Assembly: GCA_945867875.1 (NCBI GenBank)
Contig: CAMBJF010000018.1
Location: forward strand, 1-22,366
Direction: 5' to 3'
Source of the DNA: an uncultured Ruminococcus sp.
Lineage (GTDB): Bacteria; Bacillota; Clostridia; Oscillospirales; Ruminococcaceae
DNA length: 22,366 bases
Shown here piece after piece: positions 6,962 through 14,219 of the stretch. Within the stretch, counting starts at the first letter, position 1. Each line of letters opens with the position of its first letter. The translations under genes were made by a program, and so were the position numbers. The notes beneath the pieces were generated by a model. That model ran no database searches and had not been told where the DNA came from. It was given only the letters and a program-made list of their open reading frames with translations.

Positions 6962-8206
6962 TTATTCACTCGGAGTATTGTTGTCCTCTCCCTGCTCATC
7001 GGGAGATATATCATCGTGAGATGATCCATTTTCCGAAGTCTGAGCATCATCGTCGGGAGCTTCATCTGAATGCTCATCGCCGTCAAGTCTGCGGTGAACA
7101 TCATTTTCAAGGAGCTTATATACCGTTGCCGCCGCAGGAACGCCAAGGAGCATACCGCCGATACCTCCAAGTCCGCCGCCTACGGTAACCGCCGCAAGCA
7201 CCCACATTCCGGGCAGTCCCACAGATGAGCCTACCACCTTCGGATATATCACATTGCCCTCCACCTGCTGGAGTATCACGAGAAAAATGAGGAACCACAA
7301 TGCCTTTATGGGGTCAACCACAACTATCATCAGTGCGCCCACAGCCGCTCCGATGTATGCGCCCACAATGGGGATAAGGGCGGTTGCGCCGATAAGTGTG
7401 CCGATAGTGGAGGCATAGGGAATGCGGAGTATCGCCATACCGATCGCACAGAGCAGTCCGAGAATGACCGCCTCGGTGCACTGACCCACGATAAAGCTTG
7501 AAAAGCACTTGTCGGCAGTGGCGCAGAAATAGCGGAAACGCTCCTCGCTTTTTGGCTTCATATAGCTTCGCATCAGCCTGTCCGCCTGAGCGGCAAGCTT
7601 TTCTTTATTAAAAAGAATGTACACCGCAAAAATAAGCCCCACGACGAAATTCACCACTCCGCCAAAGAATGACGAGATCACGCTGAGCGCGGAGGAAAAT
7701 GCGCCGTTTTTGGCAAAATTTATAACAGTCTCGGTGATGTTTTTGATGTCAAATTTTTTCGGGTCAATGTTCTCTCTGATAAATTCGCCTGCCGCAGGGA
7801 ATTTCACCTCCGCCTCCGCAAGCCATTCCTGAGCTGTGGCGGCATAAACGGGGAATGAATCGCTGAGGACACGGAAAATATTGCTTATCTCGGGGACAAT
7901 AATGACGATTATGAGGATGATGAGGAGTATCACTGCAAGGAGGGACAGCACAAGGCAGACAGGTCGGCGTGACGCAATGACCGCACGCTTTCGAGAGTTC
8001 GGGAAATATATTTTCTCCAGTCTGCGCATTATGAGGTTGAATGCATAGGCAAGGGCACAGCCTATGACGAGGGGGGAGATTATGCTGAGCACCGCTCCCA
8101 CGGCGGCGGCGACGCTCTTGAAGTATATTATCAGAAGCACTGCCGCCACGGTGAGGAGAAGAAATGGTATATATCGCTTTATCCGCTTTTTTTCACGTTC
8201 GTTCAT
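6962..8206 (-). CDS. AI-2E family (PerM/YdiK-like, UPF0118) membrane protein
   Basis: A 414-residue protein with about eight membrane spans, starting MNEREKKRIKRYIPFLLL. The conserved family core is seen in LIGATALIPIVGAYIGAAVGAL, QQVEGNVIYPKVVG and the glycine-rich GGGLGGIGGMLLGVP near residues 265-365. Family members are predicted transporters or permeases; export of autoinducer-2 (TqsA) is one reported role and Na+/H+ exchange another, so the substrate here is open. The last ~40 residues are an acidic, Ser/Asp/Glu-rich tail (from about DGDEHSDEAPDDDAQ), probably cytoplasmic and disordered. GAAAGGA lies before the ATG. It is the last gene of the operon, 21 bases after cls. Confidence 0.92.
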   Translation of the reverse strand: MNEREKKRIKRYIPFLLLTVAAVLLIIYFKSVAAAVGAVLSIISPLVIGCALAYAFNLIMRRLEKIYFPNSRKRAVIASRRPVCLVLSLLAVILLIILIIVIIVPEISNIFRVLSDSFPVYAATAQEWLAEAEVKFPAAGEFIRENIDPKKFDIKNITETVINFAKNGAFSSALSVISSFFGGVVNFVVGLIFAVYILFNKEKLAAQADRLMRSYMKPKSEERFRYFCATADKCFSSFIVGQCTEAVILGLLCAIGMAILRIPYASTIGTLIGATALIPIVGAYIGAAVGALMIVVVDPIKALWFLIFLVILQQVEGNVIYPKVVGSSVGLPGMWVLAAVTVGGGLGGIGGMLLGVPAAATVYKLLENDVHRRLDGDEHSDEAPDDDAQTSENGSSHDDISPDEQGEDNNTPSE

Positions 8207-8227
8207 ATTTTTTATCCTTTCATTATG

Positions 8228-9787
8228 TTACAGAAGAGGAGCTATGAGGCGCAGGAGTGCGTCAAACATCGTTCCTCGGTAATACTGCCTGAGATTTTCC
8301 GCTGTAATTTCCCTGCACTGCTCAAAGGTGGCAAGGCAGTCATTTTTCAGCTCCGTCACCGCATCACAGCCGTAAAGGAGCGTGCCGCATTCAAAGTGTA
8401 AAAACAGGCTTCGGTAATCAAGGTTTATTGTTCCCACAACGCCGATCTTGTCATCGCTCACAAAGCTTTTTGCGTGGATAAATCCCGGGGTGTACTCGAA
8501 TATCCGAACGCCTGCCCTGAGAAGCGGCATATAATTTGCTCGGGTCATTCGGTAGATTATCCGCTTGTCGGGTATTCCCGGGGTCACAAGGCGGACGTCA
8601 ACTCCCCTTTTCGCCGCAAGGCACAGGGCGTTTTTCATTATGTCGTCAAGGATAAGGTAAGGGGTGTAGATGTAAACGTATTTCTCCGCACGGCTGAGAA
8701 TTTCGATATACACATTCTCGCTGAGGGCTTCCCTGTCAAGAGGGGTGTCATAAAAGGGCTGGACATAGCCTTTGGAAATGTATCTGCTGCCATATACCTC
8801 AGGGGAATATTTCACGATATCTGCCTTGATGTCCGTGTCGATAAAGCTGTGCCACAGCTCCAGAAACATCTCTGTCAGGTTCATAACTGCGTCCCCTCGG
8901 AGCATAACGCCTGTGTCCTTCCAGTGACCGTAGGGAGAGGTTGCGTTGATGTATTCATCAGAAATGTTTATGCCGCCGTTAAAGCCTGTGTGACCGTCGA
9001 TAACCAGAATTTTGCGGTGGTCACGGTTGTTCATCACAAGGGAGAGGACGGGCACAACGGGGTTAAAGGCAAGACATTTTATGTTCGGGTGCAGTCTTTC
9101 AAGCACCTTGTAATATTTGGGCGGCAGCAGCGCCACACAACCCATATCATCGTAAATTATGCGTATCTCAACGCCGTGCTCCGCCCTGTCAAGGAGAGCT
9201 TCCAGCATTTCGTCCCACATTTTTCCCGGAGCGATGATGAAATATTCAAGGAAGATAAAATGCTTCGCCCTGCGAATTTCAGAGAGCATATCAGCAAACA
9301 TTTCCTCACCCACAGGGTAGTATTTCGCCTCGGTGTTGGCATAAACGGGATAGCCGCTGAGATTTTTTATATACCTGCATATCTGATAGCTTCGGGGATC
9401 AGCATCCCCGAGCCTGTCCCCCTCCTCGCCGTAGCTTGAAAGCATCGGCAGATAGCGGCTCTTCGTGTTTTGTATCATATTGTTCATATGCTTTGAGGGC
9501 TTTTTGTTTCCCGCAAAAAGGTAAAGCAGTCCACCGAAAATGGGCAGCAGCATTATGAGGATTATCCAGACTATTTTGTAAGCGGGGTTGTCCTCCTTGC
9601 AGATGATAAACAGCACTATCCCAAGGCTCAGTACACGGAACACCACGCTTATCCACGTTGAATATGCGGAAAGCTTCATTATGCTCACCACTATCCACGC
9701 TATCTGCAAGATGAGGAAAAGCGCCGTGAAAAGTATCCTGTTTACAGCAAGCCTGCGGCAGTTTATTTTAAGCTCCGAGCTTGTCAT
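8228..9787 (-). CDS. cls: Cardiolipin synthase (phospholipase D superfamily)
   Basis: A 519-residue membrane enzyme that condenses two phosphatidylglycerols to cardiolipin and glycerol. Two N-terminal spans (about residues 18-38 and 46-62) and a third hydrophobic stretch near 71-92 are followed by two PLD domains. The catalytic HKD motifs are intact: H257-x-K259-x4-D264 (DHRKILVIDGHTGFNGG) and H438-x-K440-x4-D445 (FIHAKSFVSDDKIGVVGTIN). Length and layout match bacterial Cls. It begins 18 bases after the uvrB stop codon, and AAAGGAAG overlapping the end of uvrB is the best ribosome site, though somewhat far from the ATG. It is a middle gene of the lysR-uvrB-cls operon. Confidence 0.95.
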   Translation of the reverse strand: MTSSELKINCRRLAVNRILFTALFLILQIAWIVVSIMKLSAYSTWISVVFRVLSLGIVLFIICKEDNPAYKIVWIILIMLLPIFGGLLYLFAGNKKPSKHMNNMIQNTKSRYLPMLSSYGEEGDRLGDADPRSYQICRYIKNLSGYPVYANTEAKYYPVGEEMFADMLSEIRRAKHFIFLEYFIIAPGKMWDEMLEALLDRAEHGVEIRIIYDDMGCVALLPPKYYKVLERLHPNIKCLAFNPVVPVLSLVMNNRDHRKILVIDGHTGFNGGINISDEYINATSPYGHWKDTGVMLRGDAVMNLTEMFLELWHSFIDTDIKADIVKYSPEVYGSRYISKGYVQPFYDTPLDREALSENVYIEILSRAEKYVYIYTPYLILDDIMKNALCLAAKRGVDVRLVTPGIPDKRIIYRMTRANYMPLLRAGVRIFEYTPGFIHAKSFVSDDKIGVVGTINLDYRSLFLHFECGTLLYGCDAVTELKNDCLATFEQCREITAENLRQYYRGTMFDALLRLIAPLL

Positions 9788-9805
9788 TTTTATTATCCAC
9801 TTCCT

Positions 9806-11770
9806 TTATTTCTGATCTTTAAGTTCATTTATCTTGTCACGGAGATATGCGGCGTGCTCAAATTCAAGAAGCTTTGCGGCTTCCTTCATCTGAACGGTAA
9901 GCTTTGCGATAAGGTCGTCACGCTCCTTTTTCGTCAGGCGCTTCTGCTCCGTTTTTCCCTTGACCTCTTCCTTGGTGGATATCTCGATAACATCTCTGAT
10001 ATCCTTGATGATTGTCTTGGGGACGATGCCGTGCTCCTCGTTGTATTTGAGCTGTAGCTCACGGCGGCGGTTGGTCTCGGCAATGGCACGCTCCATTGAG
10101 CCTGTCACGCTGTCGGCGTACATTATTACCTTGCCCTCGCTGTTACGTGCGGCACGGCCTATGGTCTGGATAAGTGAGGACTCACTTCTGAGGAAGCCCT
10201 CCTTGTCCGCATCGAGTATCGCCACAAGGGATACCTCGGGGATATCAAGTCCCTCACGGAGCAGGTTTATTCCCACAAGCACATCAAACTCGCCCAGTCT
10301 CAGGTCACGGATTATCTCCATACGCTCGATAGTGTCGATATCGTGGTGGAGATAGCGGACTCTCACCCCTGCATTTGTAAGGAATGCGGTAAGGTCCTCT
10401 GCCATTTTCTTTGTAAGGGTGGTCACAAGAACACGCTCGCCCTTTTCCGCACGGACATTTATCTGACTGAGGAGATCTTCTATCTGTCCCTCAACGGGCT
10501 TCACGATTATCTCGGGGTCAACAAGTCCCGTGGGTCTGATGACCTGCTCCACTATCTGAGCGGACTTTTCACGCTCGATAGGTCCGGGTGTTGCGGAAAC
10601 ATATATTGCCTGATTTATCTTTGCGTCAAACTCGTCAAAATTAAGAGGACGGTTGTCATATGCCGAGGGGAGACGGAAGCCGTAGTCGATAAGGACAGTT
10701 TTTCTTCCCCTGTCTCCTGCGCTCATTCCCCTTACCTGGGGCAGTGAAACGTGGCTCTCGTCCACAAAAAGCAGGTAATCCTTGGGGAAGTGGTCAAGGA
10801 GAGTATATGGCGTGCTGCCGGGCTCTCTGCCCGCAAGTATTCGGGAGTAGTTCTCAATTCCCTTGCAGAAGCCTATCTCTTCGAGCATTTCTATATCATA
10901 TAAAGTTCTTTGTTTAAGCCGCTGTGCCTCAACAAGCTTGCCCTGCTTTTCAAACCACTCCACACGCTCCGCAAGCTCCCGTTCAATCTCCTCCACCGCT
11001 GTGTGGATATGCTCCTTGGACACAACATAGTGAGAGGCGGGATATATGGCTGTGTGGGCGAGGGTGGATATGACATTTCCCGTGAGGACGTGTATCTCGG
11101 AAATGCGGTCAATCTCGTCCCCGAAAAATTCCACACGTATGGCATTTTCGGAGGAGCCTGCGGGGAATATCTCCACCACATCTCCCCTTACACGGAATTT
11201 GTTGCGAACAAAGTTCACGTCATTGCGCTCATACTGTATCTCAACAAGCCGCTTTAAAAGGTCGTCACGGGATATCTCCATTCCTTTTCTCAGTGATATG
11301 ACATTGTTTCGGTATTCCTCGGGAGCACCGAGAGAATATATGCAGGACACCGATGCCACGATTATAACATCTCTGCGCTCTGCGAGGGCAAGTGTGGCGC
11401 TGTGGCGGAGCTTGTCTATCTCGTCATTTATGGCGCTGTCCTTTTCGATGTATGAATCCGTGGAGGGGATATAGGCTTCAGGCTGGTAATAATCGTAGTA
11501 TGAAACGAAATATTCCACGGCGTTGTGGGGGAAAAACTCCCTGAACTCGGAGCAAAGCTGCGCCGCAAGGATCTTATTGTGGGCAAGGACTATGGTTGGG
11601 CGGTTCATTCGGGCAATGACATTCGCCATTGTAAAGGTTTTTCCCGAGCCTGTTACGCCGAGAAGCGTCTGGTCACGGTAGCCCTTTTTTATTCCCTCAA
11701 CAAGCTTATCGATAGCCTGGGGCTGGTCGCCTGAGGGCTCATAGGGTGATACAAGTTCAAATTTATCCAT
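9806..11770 (-). CDS. uvrB: Excinuclease ABC subunit B
   Basis: A 654-residue cytoplasmic DNA repair helicase of nucleotide excision repair; it takes damaged DNA from UvrA and recruits UvrC. Walker A is GVTGSGKT at 38-45. The DNA-gripping beta-hairpin region is YYDYYQPEAYIPSTDSYIEK at 91-110. The DESH box is at 337-340 (LLFVDESHVSLPQ). The helicase C-terminal motif is DVLVGINLLREGLDIPEVSL, and QTIGRAARN follows. The UVR domain (KEAAKLLEFEHAAYLRDKI) ends the protein. The ATG follows AAAAGGA by 9 bases and overlaps the end of the LysR gene by 8 bases. uvrA, a frequent neighbour, is not here; instead uvrB sits between a LysR regulator and cls. Confidence 0.98.
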   Translation of the reverse strand: MDKFELVSPYEPSGDQPQAIDKLVEGIKKGYRDQTLLGVTGSGKTFTMANVIARMNRPTIVLAHNKILAAQLCSEFREFFPHNAVEYFVSYYDYYQPEAYIPSTDSYIEKDSAINDEIDKLRHSATLALAERRDVIIVASVSCIYSLGAPEEYRNNVISLRKGMEISRDDLLKRLVEIQYERNDVNFVRNKFRVRGDVVEIFPAGSSENAIRVEFFGDEIDRISEIHVLTGNVISTLAHTAIYPASHYVVSKEHIHTAVEEIERELAERVEWFEKQGKLVEAQRLKQRTLYDIEMLEEIGFCKGIENYSRILAGREPGSTPYTLLDHFPKDYLLFVDESHVSLPQVRGMSAGDRGRKTVLIDYGFRLPSAYDNRPLNFDEFDAKINQAIYVSATPGPIEREKSAQIVEQVIRPTGLVDPEIIVKPVEGQIEDLLSQINVRAEKGERVLVTTLTKKMAEDLTAFLTNAGVRVRYLHHDIDTIERMEIIRDLRLGEFDVLVGINLLREGLDIPEVSLVAILDADKEGFLRSESSLIQTIGRAARNSEGKVIMYADSVTGSMERAIAETNRRRELQLKYNEEHGIVPKTIIKDIRDVIEISTKEEVKGKTEQKRLTKKERDDLIAKLTVQMKEAAKLLEFEHAAYLRDKINELKDQK

Positions 11771-12626
11771 TTGTTATTATCCTTTTCAGTGTGTTTACAA
11801 ATTCGTTGGTATATTCATCTGGCTTGTAGCCTTGGGGATAGAGGATATAGTCGGTATATCCCGAGGCGGGGTATTTTTTTGAAACAAGCCCGTATCTGTC
11901 AAGCTTATCATCAGAGAGCGGTGCTGACACCATATAGCTGTCATACAGCTCCGACAGCAGTTCAAGGCAGTCCGATATATCATCAAACATCACATTTCTT
12001 GAACAGGGCAGCTCCGGGTCTACATCATTATAAGATACCCTTGCAAGTGAAGCAAGGGCTGACGAGGTCACGGCTTCCATATGGGCAAGGGAGCTTTTTT
12101 CCGAGGTAAGCAGCACATATTCCGATGACGCTATAGGTTCAAAACGGAGCTTTTTTTCATTTGCAAGGGCTGCAAAAAAATCGCCGCTGCTTTTGGGACA
12201 CCGAACTGCGGCAATGCTGCATATCCCGTCGTAAAGCCTGCTCACCGCAGCGGAAAAATCAGCCGTGATGCACTCTATATCCGCTTCGGGGAGCTTTTTG
12301 GCAAGCTCCGCCGCAAGCCGTGGAACATATTCCGCTCTTGGAACGCAGAATAAGAACTGCTCAGAAACGCTGTCCTGCTTATAAACGGCTTCAAGCTTTT
12401 CCATTTCCGCAAGCACCGCCGCCGCACGGACAAGGAATTCCGCTCCCTCGGGAGTGGGGTAAACGCCCTTTGCGCTCCTGCGGAAAACAGTTATGCCTAT
12501 CTCAGTCTCCACTTCCTTTATGGCTTTGCTGAGATTGGGCTGACCCATAAAAAGGTTCGCCGCCGCCTTGGTGACAGAGCCTGTCCGCTCCACCTCGGTC
12601 ATATATTTAAGATGCTGTAGATTCAT
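11763..12626 (-). CDS. LysR-family transcriptional regulator
   Basis: A 287-residue regulator. The N-terminal winged HTH is seen in MNLQHLKYMTEVERTGSVTK, then AAANLFMGQPNLSKAIKEVE and EIGITVFRR; the rest is a weaker LysR substrate-binding domain. The ATG at 12626 is chosen because AGGGAAG lies 9 bases before it; an in-frame ATG at 12650 has no ribosome site. It is the first gene of the operon and overlaps uvrB by 8 bases (ATGGATAA), so the two are translationally coupled. LysR proteins usually lie divergent from their targets; leading an operon with uvrB, cls and a membrane protein is less usual. Its ligand cannot be inferred. Confidence 0.92.
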   Translation of the reverse strand: MNLQHLKYMTEVERTGSVTKAAANLFMGQPNLSKAIKEVETEIGITVFRRSAKGVYPTPEGAEFLVRAAAVLAEMEKLEAVYKQDSVSEQFLFCVPRAEYVPRLAAELAKKLPEADIECITADFSAAVSRLYDGICSIAAVRCPKSSGDFFAALANEKKLRFEPIASSEYVLLTSEKSSLAHMEAVTSSALASLARVSYNDVDPELPCSRNVMFDDISDCLELLSELYDSYMVSAPLSDDKLDRYGLVSKKYPASGYTDYILYPQGYKPDEYTNEFVNTLKRIITNG

Positions 12627-12678
12627 CTGCTCACTTCCCTGCTTTGACATACGGTCATATAAAAAAGTATATGTCTAT

Positions 12679-12707
12679 ATTATACTACTATTACACGGCT
12701 TTGTCTA
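12679..12707 (-). promoter_or_regulatory. Promoter of the lysR-uvrB-cls-AI-2E operon
   Basis: On the minus strand TAGACA (12702-12707) and TATAAT (12679-12684) have a 17-base spacer. GTCTATA on the plus strand occurs at 12673-12679 and again at 12703-12709, overlapping both boxes 30 bases apart; such a direct repeat could be a regulator site. The leader to the start codon is about 45 bases. Confidence 0.75.
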
Positions 12708-12732
12708 TAATTTTCACAAAGGTTTTATTTTC

Positions 12733-12782
12733 AAAAAATTCAGCCGTGAAGGTCAGACTTTTAAGCTGACCTTCACGGCTGA
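12733..12782 (-). terminator. Long-stem terminator of the cbiK operon
   Basis: A perfect stem of about 18 bp (12739-12756 with 12765-12782), core CAGCCGTGAAGGTCAG, and a short A/T-rich loop. On the minus strand it is followed by a run of six T, so it ends the transcript of the 140-aa ORF and insulates the LysR promoter downstream. Confidence 0.9.
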
Positions 12783-12787
12783 AATGC

Positions 12788-13210
12788 TTATGAGTGATGA
12801 TAAAATTCGGTTGAACGTCTCAGTGCGGTGGAGAAATTCTGATGCCTGTTTATAGACATTCCTTTCGGGGTAAGCTTTGCATTCGTCATCTTCCGCCTGC
12901 CTTGGGAGAAGAACACTCTTGCCGTATTAAGGCTCATCTTCCATATCTCGCCGCTGCCGTCTATCATAGAATAGACATCGTTTTCGCAGCCAAGAACATA
13001 GAAAATATCGGAGGCATTTTTCTCATCGATCACCGCAAGATTTCCGTCAGTCATTTTGATGACCGTGTTTTCAAGCTTTGCGTTGGATATTTTTTTGCTG
13101 AGGATCATAGAAACCGTTTCGTCATTGCTGACCTGTGATATTTTTCCGTTTTCTTCATCATAAAGGATAAATGAGACCGTAGGACTGAGCTTTTTTCCAA
13201 TAATTATCAT
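12788..13210 (-). CDS. Protein of unknown function, 140 residues
   Basis: I do not recognise this protein. It starts MIIIGKKLSPTVSFILYDEE, has no signal peptide or membrane span, and looks like alternating beta strands (KLENTVIKMTDGNLAVIDEK, DIFYVLGCENDVYSMIDGSG). It ends in a basic, Arg/His-rich tail (TNAKLTPKGMSINRHQNF then STALRRSTEFYHHS). The ATG at 13210 is chosen because GAAAGGGTGGG lies before it; a GTG at 13222 falls within that site. It lies 25 bases after cbiK with no terminator between, and the long terminator is just past its stop, so the two are probably one transcript. A functional link to CbiK is only suggested by position. Confidence 0.75.
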   Translation of the reverse strand: MIIIGKKLSPTVSFILYDEENGKISQVSNDETVSMILSKKISNAKLENTVIKMTDGNLAVIDEKNASDIFYVLGCENDVYSMIDGSGEIWKMSLNTARVFFSQGRRKMTNAKLTPKGMSINRHQNFSTALRRSTEFYHHS

Positions 13211-13235
13211 TTTTTGACCCACCCTTTCAAAACAT

Positions 13236-14018
13236 TCATAAAGTTATAGTCTGACAATTTATGGTTCTGTCGAGATGCTCCGCATACAGTGAGCGTATCT
13301 CCTCGTATTCCCCCAGACCCTTTATAACGGGCACAAACTCAAAGCCCTCCGCTTCCAACACCGACCGCCAGCTTGACGGTTCATCGCCTGCCATATCATT
13401 GTATGCGTGCTCCCCCGCCACAAGAAGGAGAGGGGTCACAACTATCTCGTGATATCCGCCGTCTTTAAGCTTCGGGATAATATCAGCGATTGTGAGAGAG
13501 CCCTCCATTGCACCAACAAATATGCTGCTGAAACCGTCTGCCACAAATCTGTCCCACAGCTTTTGATAGACCTCATTTGCAGCGTGCTCAGTCCCGTGAC
13601 CCATTATCGCAACCGTTTTTTCACCGCCGAATTTTTTCTCAAAAAAGCCGCATACCGACCCAATATCATAATCATCCGAAATAAGAGGACTGCCGATATC
13701 AAGCCATTTGAATCGGTCTCTGAACATTTCCGCTTCCCTGCACAGCCGTTCATATTCATTCCCGCCGATGATGTGTGTGGGCTGAACAATGACCTCATCA
13801 AACCCCTCGGCAATGAGCTTTTCAAGAGCTTCGGACACCGTATCCACACTGCTGCCCTTTTTTCTCAGCGCCGAAATAACGTGACGGCTCGTGAATGCCC
13901 GCCTTACCTCATATTCGGGAAAGCTTTCCGCAAAGGTATTCTCAAGGGCTGATATAGAATTTTCAAGAGCTTTTTCATATGTGGTTCCGAAGCTTGCCGC
14001 AACGATAGCTTTTTTCAT
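13236..14018 (-). CDS. cbiK: Sirohydrochlorin cobaltochelatase, CbiK type
   Basis: A 260-residue cytoplasmic chelatase that inserts Co2+ into sirohydrochlorin (or its precorrin-2 form) in the anaerobic cobalamin pathway. It opens with KKAIVAASFGTTYEKALENS, the usual CbiK start. Likely metal ligands are a His of GHGTEH (H141 or H145), E172 in GAMEGS and H204 in AGEHAYNDMAGD, matching the His-Glu-His set of the Salmonella enzyme in order and spacing. Two-domain chelatase length is complete. AAAGGA lies 11 bases before the ATG. No other cob/cbi gene and no cobalamin riboswitch is in the short leader, so it is a stand-alone copy; a role in supplying another metal tetrapyrrole cannot be excluded. 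Confidence 0.93.
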   Translation of the reverse strand: MKKAIVAASFGTTYEKALENSISALENTFAESFPEYEVRRAFTSRHVISALRKKGSSVDTVSEALEKLIAEGFDEVIVQPTHIIGGNEYERLCREAEMFRDRFKWLDIGSPLISDDYDIGSVCGFFEKKFGGEKTVAIMGHGTEHAANEVYQKLWDRFVADGFSSIFVGAMEGSLTIADIIPKLKDGGYHEIVVTPLLLVAGEHAYNDMAGDEPSSWRSVLEAEGFEFVPVIKGLGEYEEIRSLYAEHLDRTINCQTITL

Positions 14019-14067
14019 AGCCGTAAAGTCCTTTCAGGGAATAATGCCTTGTGATTTCGTTATTAAA

Positions 14068-14097
14068 ATTATAACATATTTTACAAGCTTATGTCAA
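14068..14097 (-). promoter_or_regulatory. Promoter of cbiK
   Basis: On the minus strand a perfect TTGACA (14092-14097) and a perfect TATAAT (14068-14073) have an 18-base spacer. The start would be near 14061, leaving a leader of about 42 bases, too short for a cobalamin riboswitch. Confidence 0.85.
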
Positions 14098-14135
14098 TGT
14101 ATTTATACGAGATTCGGAATACGCAGAAAAAATTG

Positions 14136-14152
14136 TATAACATTTTGTTATA
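14136..14152. promoter_or_regulatory. Perfect dyad upstream of the Wadjet promoter (candidate operator)
   Basis: TATAAC at 14136-14141 and GTTATA at 14147-14152 are perfect inverted arms around ATTTT. The dyad lies 28 bases before the -10 box of jetA, just upstream of where the -35 would be, and also upstream of the divergent cbiK promoter. A dimeric regulator could bind here; none is coded in the operon. Confidence 0.5.
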
Positions 14153-14177
14153 TTTTTCACAACTATTCGCAGTTTCG

Positions 14178-14186
14178 TGATATAAT
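14178..14186 (+). promoter_or_regulatory. jetA: Extended -10 promoter of the Wadjet operon
   Basis: TGATATAAT (14178-14186) is a full extended -10 (TGN before TATAAT). No good -35 is seen at 16-18 bases upstream, which suits an extended -10 promoter or one needing an activator. The start would be near 14193, giving a leader of about 27 bases. Confidence 0.7.
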
Positions 14187-14219
14187 AATGCAAAATATAA
14201 AATATTTTCGGAGGTGCTT

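Noticed and set aside
8474..9439. A 321-codon open frame antisense to cls
   Set aside because: Its translation is a complement shadow of the cls coding sequence, while the minus strand shows both HKD motifs.
14019..14061. A cobalamin riboswitch before cbiK
   Set aside because: The leader is only about 42 bases from the predicted start to the ATG, far too short for a B12 aptamer.
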